The translations under genes were made by a program, and so were the position numbers. From the NCBI GenBank assembly GCA_018712825.1, contig DVGG01000008.1, positions 1-52,009 of the forward strand: 52,009 nucleotides of DNA, in the 5' to 3' direction. Below, in pieces: positions 46,451 to 52,009 of the stretch (its first letter is position 1; every line of letters begins with the position of its first letter). The notes beneath the pieces were generated by a model. The model made no database searches. It was not told where the DNA came from and saw only the letters and a list, made by a program, of their open reading frames with translations. Origin of the DNA: Candidatus Faecousia excrementipullorum. GTDB taxonomy: Bacteria; Bacillota; Clostridia; Oscillospirales; Oscillospiraceae.

Positions 46451-49400
46451 ATGAATTTGAAAAAAACCTTGGCAGCTCTGCTGGCATTGGTGATGCTCAT
46501 TGGAGCAGTGCCTCTGGCAGTGTTTGCGGAGGGAGAGACGCCCGACCCCGCCTCTGCGGACTATGAGCTCTATCCCATCCCCCAGCAGCTGACCTATGGG
46601 GAGGGCGTCAGCACCCTGCCGGAATCCCTGTCGGTTTACTACGGGGACGGCATCGACACCTATACCCAGACAAGAGCCCAGGATGCCCTGGGTAAGGCCG
46701 GTATTTCTCTGACGGCTGCCGCTTCCCGGGAGGAAGCAGGCCTCACCGTGGAGATTTACAACCCCGAGGGAGAGACCAATCCCTTCTTCGGCACCGTGGA
46801 CGCCCAAATCCTTGCCAAAACCGACAGCTACCTGCTGGTGGTGAAGGATAACAAGCTTGGCGTGCTGGGCTGCACCACCGACGCAGCCTTCTACGGTCTG
46901 ACCACCCTGCAGCAGATCATGCAGCAGGTGCAAAACCGCCAGGTGCGGAACCTGACGGTGTACGACTGGGCGGACGTGGCCTCCCGGGGCTTTATCGAGG
47001 GTTACTACGGCAACCCCTGGTCCACCCAGGACCGGGCGGAGCTTATGACCTGGGGCGGCAACTACAAGCTCAATTCCTACTTCTACGCCCCCAAGGACGA
47101 CCCCAAGCACAACGCCCAGTGGCGGGAGCTTTACACCCAGGAGGAGCTGGCTTCCAAGATTGCGCCCCTGGCAGAGGCCGGCAACGCCTCCAAGTGCCAG
47201 TTCGTCTTTGCCCTCCATCCCTTTATGCACAACCCCATGACCGCCGCCAACTACGACGAGACCATCGTCATTCTGAAGGCCAAGTTTGAGCAGGTGATGG
47301 GCGCCGGTGTGCGGCAGATTGCGGTGCTGGCAGACGATGCCCGCGACCAGGGCAACGACCTGTATATCCGCCTCATGAGCGACCTGGTGGAGTGGGTCAG
47401 CTCCCAGGAAATGCAGGAAAAGTACCCCGGCCTCAAGACCACCATCCCCTTCTGCCCGGTGCAGTACTATGGCAACGGTGCCAGCTGGATGAGCGGGATG
47501 CCGGCGGAAGTGCCCATCGTCATGACCGGCGGCCGGATTTGGGGCGAGGTCACCGACAGCTTCACCAACACCTTCTACGGAAATGTGGGCAGAGGCCCCT
47601 ACCTGTGGATCAACTGGCCCTGCACCGACAACTCCAAGCGGCACCTGATTATGGGCGGCTACACCACCTTCCTGCACCCCGGTGTGAACCCCGAGAAGAT
47701 TCAGGGCATCGTTCTCAACCCCATGCAGCAGTCCGAGCCTTCCAAGGTGGCCATCTTCGGCAACGCCTGCTACAGCTGGAACATCTGGACCCAGGAGGAG
47801 GCAGACCAGGCCTGGATTGACGCTTTCAAGTATGTGGACCACAACAGCTATGTGGACACCGCCGCTTCCCAGGCTCTGCGGGAGCTGTCCAAGCACATGA
47901 TCAACCAGAACATGGACGGCCGGGTCACCGCTTTGCAGGAGTCTGTGGAGCTGGCCCCCCAGCTCACCGCCTTCAAGGAGAAGATGAATGCCGGAACCCT
48001 CACCACCGGCGACATTGCCGCCATGCTGGCGGAGTTCAAGACCCTCCAAAACGCTGCCCAGGTTTACAGAGCCCAGGGCAACAGCCGCATCCGGGACCAG
48101 ATTGTCTACTGGCTGGACACCTGGGAGGATGTGACCCAGGCGGCAGAGCTTTTGATGCAGGCTTTGCAGGCCTACTATGTGGAGCAGGACCCGGGTCTGG
48201 TGCCGGATTACTACACCCAGGCCCAGGCGGCTCTGGAGCAGGCGGAGACCCACGGCTTCTGGTATGTGGATCACACCGAGTATGCCGAGGTGGGCGTGCA
48301 GCATATCATGCCCTTCCTTCGGGCTGTCCGGGACCATGTGGCAATCCTGTCCCAGACCAGCGTGGACCCCACCAAGCTGATTGTCACCCCCTTCTGGAGC
48401 TTCGGCAACAGCTTCTACAACGGCACCAAGCTGGCCAATATGTATGACGGCGACCTCCAGACGGAGACCGCCTCCAACCGGGAGATCAAGGCCGGGGACT
48501 ATGTGGGCCTGACCTTCAGCCGCCCCATTACCGTCAATGAGGCCGCTTTCCTCACCGGCCGGTCCGGCAACATGGCGGATACCTTTGCCGCCTGCAAGCT
48601 GGAGTACACCACCGACGGCAAAACCTGGGAGACGGTACCCGGTCAGGAGAATCTGAACCTCACCGGCGAGCCCAACCTGATTCTGGAGGATCTGAACCTT
48701 ACCGGCATCCGGGGCCTGCGGCTCACTGCCACCGCCAACAATGCCAAGTGGATTGGCGTCCGGGAGATTATGATCAACCAGCTTCCCCCCCAGGAGGAGG
48801 CTCCCCAGTACCTCACCGGCACCATTCAAAAGACCGCTACTTATTCCGTTTACAGCGGCCCTGAGGCAAACCTCACCGACGGCAACGACAGCACCATGGT
48901 GTGGTACGGCCCCCTCCACAGCGGCGCCGACAAGGATGCCTCCATCCCCGGTGACTACATCGGCCTGAATCTGGGCAGTGTCCAGAAAATCGGCAGAGTC
49001 CGGGTCGTGGTAGGCGACGGCGGCGGGGACAAGTGGCAGAATTACCACATCTCCTACTCCGAAAACGGCACCGACTGGACAGATTTGGATACCATCAACG
49101 GCAAGGCCTCCGGTCAGGACATTGTGGATGTGGATCTGGAGGGCGTCAGCGCCCGGTATGTCCGGCTGGTGAACGATACCCGGAAGAACAGCTGGTGCAA
49201 GTTCGGCGAATTCCAGGTGTTCCCCTACGTGGAGGACACCACCGAGGTTATCCACTCTGATATGTGGACTGTGAGCCAGGGCAGCCTGAATAACCTTCTG
49301 GACGGCAGCGACGATACCTTTGTGTGGTTCGACCCGGATGGAGGCCCCCCCAACGTGAACGATGACGACAGCCTGGTGGGGGACTACATCGGCCTGGATA

Positions 49401-51745
49401 TGGGCAAGACCATCCAGGTGGGCACCGTCCGCTTCGTCATCGGCCACTCCGGCGGAGACAAGTGGAAGAAATACCATCTGGAATACACCAACGCAGAAAA
49501 TCCCGATATGACCAGCTCCGACGACTGGACGGTGGTCAAAGCCTTCACCGGTGCCGATTCCGGCAAGGATGTGGTGGAGGTGAACCTGGGCGGCGTGGAA
49601 GCCCGGTACATCCGTATGGTGAACGATGAGCGGCTGGGTGCCTGGGTGAAGTTCTCCGAAATCACCGTCACCCCCTTTGACCCGGAGACCCAGACCGTTC
49701 CCCACCTGTTTACCAACTCCGAAGCCGCCGGAAAGGGCGCTTACGGGGAGTACACCGAGGAGCATGCCACCTTGTCCAAGGCGGCAGCCATCACCCTCCA
49801 GCCCGGCGAGTATGTGGGTATTCAGCTGAATCGGATTTCCCAGATTGGAGAAATCACCCTGGACGCTCAGGGCGCCGAGGCTCTCACCCTGAAGGCCGGT
49901 GCCAACTTCTCTGAGGCTGCCGCATATACGGAGGGCAGAGTCAATGCCCGGTATGTGTTCCTGGAGAACACCACCGACGAGGCTGTCACCTTCACCCTGA
50001 ACCAGCTGAAGCTGGTGATTGACGAGCCCACCGGTATCATCCTCCACAGTGTCAACGGCCTGGGCAACTCCCAGGACAGCAGCGATGCCCAGCAGTCCGG
50101 TCAGGCCTGGAAGTGGTTCGACGGCAATGTGAACACCAGCGCCGGCTTTGCCCGGTTCCAGAATGCCGGCGGCACCATCGTCTTTGATTTGGGGCAGACC
50201 CGGTGCATCCGGAAGCTGGAGGCTCTGATTCAGGACAGCCAGCTCAACTACATCCGTAAGGGTGTCATTGAGGTGGCGGAGTCCCTGGAGGGTGAGTGGA
50301 CCACGGTCATCTCCATAGACCACTTCACGGAAAACACCTGGGACGATTCCACCGCCGGTTCCGTGGGCTGGGGCGCTGCCAGCAGCACCTACCCCAACTT
50401 CCGCTCCTATGTGGGCCAGCTGGATACCCCGGTGAATGCCCGGTACCTGCGGATTCGGATTACGGAAACCTACGGTCACCGTTGGATTAACCTGAGCGAA
50501 ATCCTCATCAACGACGGAGAGTATGTGCCCGCCAACGCCAATCCCACCTTCGTGACAGACCCGGCGGAGGTCTCCGGGGAGTACCTGCCGGAGTACATGA
50601 TTGACGGGGACATCACCACCGGCTTCAAGCCCGACATGGAGGGCCGCCTCTCCGGCTCCCTGATTTACAAGCTCTCCGATGTGACGGACATTGAGCAAAT
50701 CAACATTCTCCAGAGCAGCGGCGCCATCAGCAATGCCCGGGTGTACGTCCGGGGCGTGGCCTCCCAGCTGGCCTCTGCCCAGATGGCTCAGACCATCAAC
50801 AGCGGCGGGTGGGTGCAGATCGGCGTCCTGGATGCCTCTTTGGTATCCCTTTACACCTACAACTTCAGCGCCGTGTATGAGATTAAGCTGGAGTGGGGCG
50901 ACGTGGAGCCCATTATCTACGAGATTGTGCTGATTCCCAGAAATGCCCTGGAAATCGACACCACCGAGCTGGCACGGCTCTATGCCAAGGCGGAGGCGCT
51001 GGATACCTCCAACGCCAGCTACGCCCAGAGAGAGAAGCTGCGGGAGGCCATGGAGGCCGCTAAGGCCATCCTGGACGACCCCACCACCGTGGAGCTTCAG
51101 GCCCAGGTGAATCAGGCCTACGGCAGACTCAACGCCATCTACAGGGATATTCTGAAGGCGACCCACACCCACGCGCCTGTGTTCCACGAGGCGCAGGCCA
51201 GCACCTGCCATACCTACGGCAATGTGGCCTACTGGACCTGTGAGACCGAGGGCTGCGCCGGCGTATTCTACGCCGATGAGGCCTGCACCCAGAAGCTTGA
51301 CCAGGTGGAGCTGCCCCTGGACCCCAACAACCATGAGGGGGACATCTACAAGAAGGGCGGAACTGCACCCACCTGCACCCAGCCCGGCGCAGAGGACAGC
51401 ACCTATTGCAGCGGCTGTGATGCCCTGCTGGAGGAGGGGGCAGTGATTCCTGCCACCGGCCACCACTTTGAAGACGGCGTGTGCACCGACTGCGGCGAGA
51501 AGGACCCGGACTACACCCAGCCCACGGAGCCCAGTGAGCCCACCAAGCCCAGTGAGCCTACAGAGCCCTCCGAGACCACCCAGCCCACGGAGGAGCCGGA
51601 AACCACCAAGCCTGCCACCGATCCGGAAGGCCCGGATCAGACCGGCGAGGGTCCCCAGGTGATTATCCTGGTTGTGGTACTGGTAGTCTCCGCCGCCTGC
51701 CTGGTGTTCGTCATCTGGAAGGCAAAGAAGAGCAAGACCAAGTAA
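46451..51745 (+). CDS. Secreted, membrane-anchored GH84 beta-N-acetylglucosaminidase with multiple CBMs
   Basis: 1764 residues. Signal peptide 1-26 (AVFA cut); N-terminal alpha/beta domain about 38-170; GH84 catalytic barrel about 178-460 with RGFIEGYYGNPWS (179-191) and the catalytic pair Asp 295-Asp 296 in AVLADDARDQGND, as in clostridial NagJ/NagH; helical domain to about 630. Then galactose-binding-like (F5/8C) modules at about 648-775, 790-925, 930-1075, 1085-1190 (degenerate), 1195-1355 and 1360-1497; a FIVAR-like helical unit 1500-1565; a Cys-rich segment 1573-1683; a Pro/Thr stalk; one transmembrane helix (1735-1756) and a Lys-rich tail. No LPXTG. Modules two and three are tandem duplicates. 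It would trim GlcNAc from mucin-type glycans at the cell surface. GGAGG precedes the ATG. Confidence 0.93.
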   Translation: MNLKKTLAALLALVMLIGAVPLAVFAEGETPDPASADYELYPIPQQLTYGEGVSTLPESLSVYYGDGIDTYTQTRAQDALGKAGISLTAAASREEAGLTVEIYNPEGETNPFFGTVDAQILAKTDSYLLVVKDNKLGVLGCTTDAAFYGLTTLQQIMQQVQNRQVRNLTVYDWADVASRGFIEGYYGNPWSTQDRAELMTWGGNYKLNSYFYAPKDDPKHNAQWRELYTQEELASKIAPLAEAGNASKCQFVFALHPFMHNPMTAANYDETIVILKAKFEQVMGAGVRQIAVLADDARDQGNDLYIRLMSDLVEWVSSQEMQEKYPGLKTTIPFCPVQYYGNGASWMSGMPAEVPIVMTGGRIWGEVTDSFTNTFYGNVGRGPYLWINWPCTDNSKRHLIMGGYTTFLHPGVNPEKIQGIVLNPMQQSEPSKVAIFGNACYSWNIWTQEEADQAWIDAFKYVDHNSYVDTAASQALRELSKHMINQNMDGRVTALQESVELAPQLTAFKEKMNAGTLTTGDIAAMLAEFKTLQNAAQVYRAQGNSRIRDQIVYWLDTWEDVTQAAELLMQALQAYYVEQDPGLVPDYYTQAQAALEQAETHGFWYVDHTEYAEVGVQHIMPFLRAVRDHVAILSQTSVDPTKLIVTPFWSFGNSFYNGTKLANMYDGDLQTETASNREIKAGDYVGLTFSRPITVNEAAFLTGRSGNMADTFAACKLEYTTDGKTWETVPGQENLNLTGEPNLILEDLNLTGIRGLRLTATANNAKWIGVREIMINQLPPQEEAPQYLTGTIQKTATYSVYSGPEANLTDGNDSTMVWYGPLHSGADKDASIPGDYIGLNLGSVQKIGRVRVVVGDGGGDKWQNYHISYSENGTDWTDLDTINGKASGQDIVDVDLEGVSARYVRLVNDTRKNSWCKFGEFQVFPYVEDTTEVIHSDMWTVSQGSLNNLLDGSDDTFVWFDPDGGPPNVNDDDSLVGDYIGLDMGKTIQVGTVRFVIGHSGGDKWKKYHLEYTNAENPDMTSSDDWTVVKAFTGADSGKDVVEVNLGGVEARYIRMVNDERLGAWVKFSEITVTPFDPETQTVPHLFTNSEAAGKGAYGEYTEEHATLSKAAAITLQPGEYVGIQLNRISQIGEITLDAQGAEALTLKAGANFSEAAAYTEGRVNARYVFLENTTDEAVTFTLNQLKLVIDEPTGIILHSVNGLGNSQDSSDAQQSGQAWKWFDGNVNTSAGFARFQNAGGTIVFDLGQTRCIRKLEALIQDSQLNYIRKGVIEVAESLEGEWTTVISIDHFTENTWDDSTAGSVGWGAASSTYPNFRSYVGQLDTPVNARYLRIRITETYGHRWINLSEILINDGEYVPANANPTFVTDPAEVSGEYLPEYMIDGDITTGFKPDMEGRLSGSLIYKLSDVTDIEQINILQSSGAISNARVYVRGVASQLASAQMAQTINSGGWVQIGVLDASLVSLYTYNFSAVYEIKLEWGDVEPIIYEIVLIPRNALEIDTTELARLYAKAEALDTSNASYAQREKLREAMEAAKAILDDPTTVELQAQVNQAYGRLNAIYRDILKATHTHAPVFHEAQASTCHTYGNVAYWTCETEGCAGVFYADEACTQKLDQVELPLDPNNHEGDIYKKGGTAPTCTQPGAEDSTYCSGCDALLEEGAVIPATGHHFEDGVCTDCGEKDPDYTQPTEPSEPTKPSEPTEPSETTQPTEEPETTKPATDPEGPDQTGEGPQVIILVVVLVVSAACLVFVIWKAKKSKTK

Positions 51746-51755
51746 ATGAACCCCA

Positions 51756-51784
51756 CCGGGGAGCTTCTTCACGAAGCTCCCCGG
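51756..51784 (+). terminator. Hairpin after the GH84 gene
   Basis: A perfect 12-bp stem CCGGGGAGCTTC/GAAGCTCCCCGG with a TTCAC loop lies 10 nt after the stop codon. No T tract follows, so termination is plausible but not certain. Confidence 0.6.
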
Positions 51785-51786
51785 CT

Positions 51787-52009
51787 CAGACTGTCAATAA
51801 AGTCCCAAACCGGCAAAAGCAAAAGGAAATGGGCTTTCATCCCCTTTTGGAGGATTGGTAGAAAAACCAGGTTCAGTTCCTCCAACAAAAGCCCGGAAAT
51901 TGTTGCTGCGCAACGCTTTTGCCTTACTGCGCAAACGCCGCCCTACCGTACCCTATGTACGCCTACGGGCGGCGTTTGCTTGTCTTTGTGCCTTTCTTGA
52001 CAGTCTGGC
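51787..52009. repeat. MITE-like inverted-repeat unit at the window edge
   Basis: CAGACTGTCAA at 51787-51797 is matched by TTGACAGTCTG at 51997-52007, about 220 bp apart. Inside is a 13-bp hairpin GCAAACGCCGCCC/GGGCGGCGTTTGC (51931-51943 with 51967-51979). No gene is seen. The layout, terminal inverted repeats around a non-coding body, suggests a small non-autonomous element; no transposase is visible and the right side is cut by the window. Confidence 0.55.

Overview
The window looks like the chromosome of a GC-rich (about 60 % by eye), low-oxygen gut Firmicute of the Clostridia, most likely the Oscillospiraceae/Ruminococcaceae. This is inferred from the Gram-positive gene set (CIRCE-controlled groESL, T-box, TPP and yybP-ykoY riboswitches, short HisG with HisZ, DUF421/DUF4363 pair, pyruvate phosphate dikinase), near-consensus sigma-A promoters with 17-nt spacers, strong GGAGG ribosome binding sites and the style of the intergenic repeats. 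No species can be named from sequence alone.

Layout: 1-416 is the 3' end of ppdK. 658-2583 is groES-groEL (minus) with promoter and CIRCE. 3277-12422 is a long minus-strand run, lepA - YD-repeat lipoprotein - hemW - secA - pgeF - orphan peptide-binding lipoprotein. rpoD diverges from it at 12686, followed by a tRNA-Met/tRNA-Glu operon. 14542-17464 (minus) is DUF421 - DUF4363 - DUF3786 - alanine racemase. Then come a small unknown membrane-anchored protein, a TPP-riboswitch-controlled thiT, a stand-alone T-box-controlled trpB, a membrane protein and an HTH-TPR regulator.

24143-29990 is the most unusual part: a three-gene plus-strand module made of a TerB_N/TerB_C protein, a BrxD-like P-loop ATPase and an Lhr/BrxH-like DEVH helicase. 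It is bounded and interrupted by repeat islands and has no methylase, PglZ or nuclease beside it. It is a candidate DNA-processing or anti-phage system.

30747-38364 is a complete ten-gene histidine operon (yerC-hisZ-hisG-hisD-hisC-hisB-hisH-hisA-hisF-hisIE, minus) led by its presumed repressor. Divergent from it is a phosphate module: PhoB-like regulator, PhoR-like kinase, and a Na/Pi cotransporter with a PhoU domain behind a Pho-box-like direct repeat array. 43392-45995 (minus) is a P-type cation ATPase under a yybP-ykoY (Mn2+) riboswitch. 46451-51745 is a very large secreted, membrane-anchored GH84 beta-N-acetylglucosaminidase with many carbohydrate-binding modules, fitting a mucin-glycan-using gut organism.

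Separate from the genes, eight intergenic islands (about 4.5 kb in all) are filled with a mosaic of short hairpin-rich repeats. In seven arrays the first unit lies directly or shortly downstream of the Rho-independent terminator of a gene and reads in the same direction as that gene. This non-random placement is the main structural observation not explained by the annotated genes.
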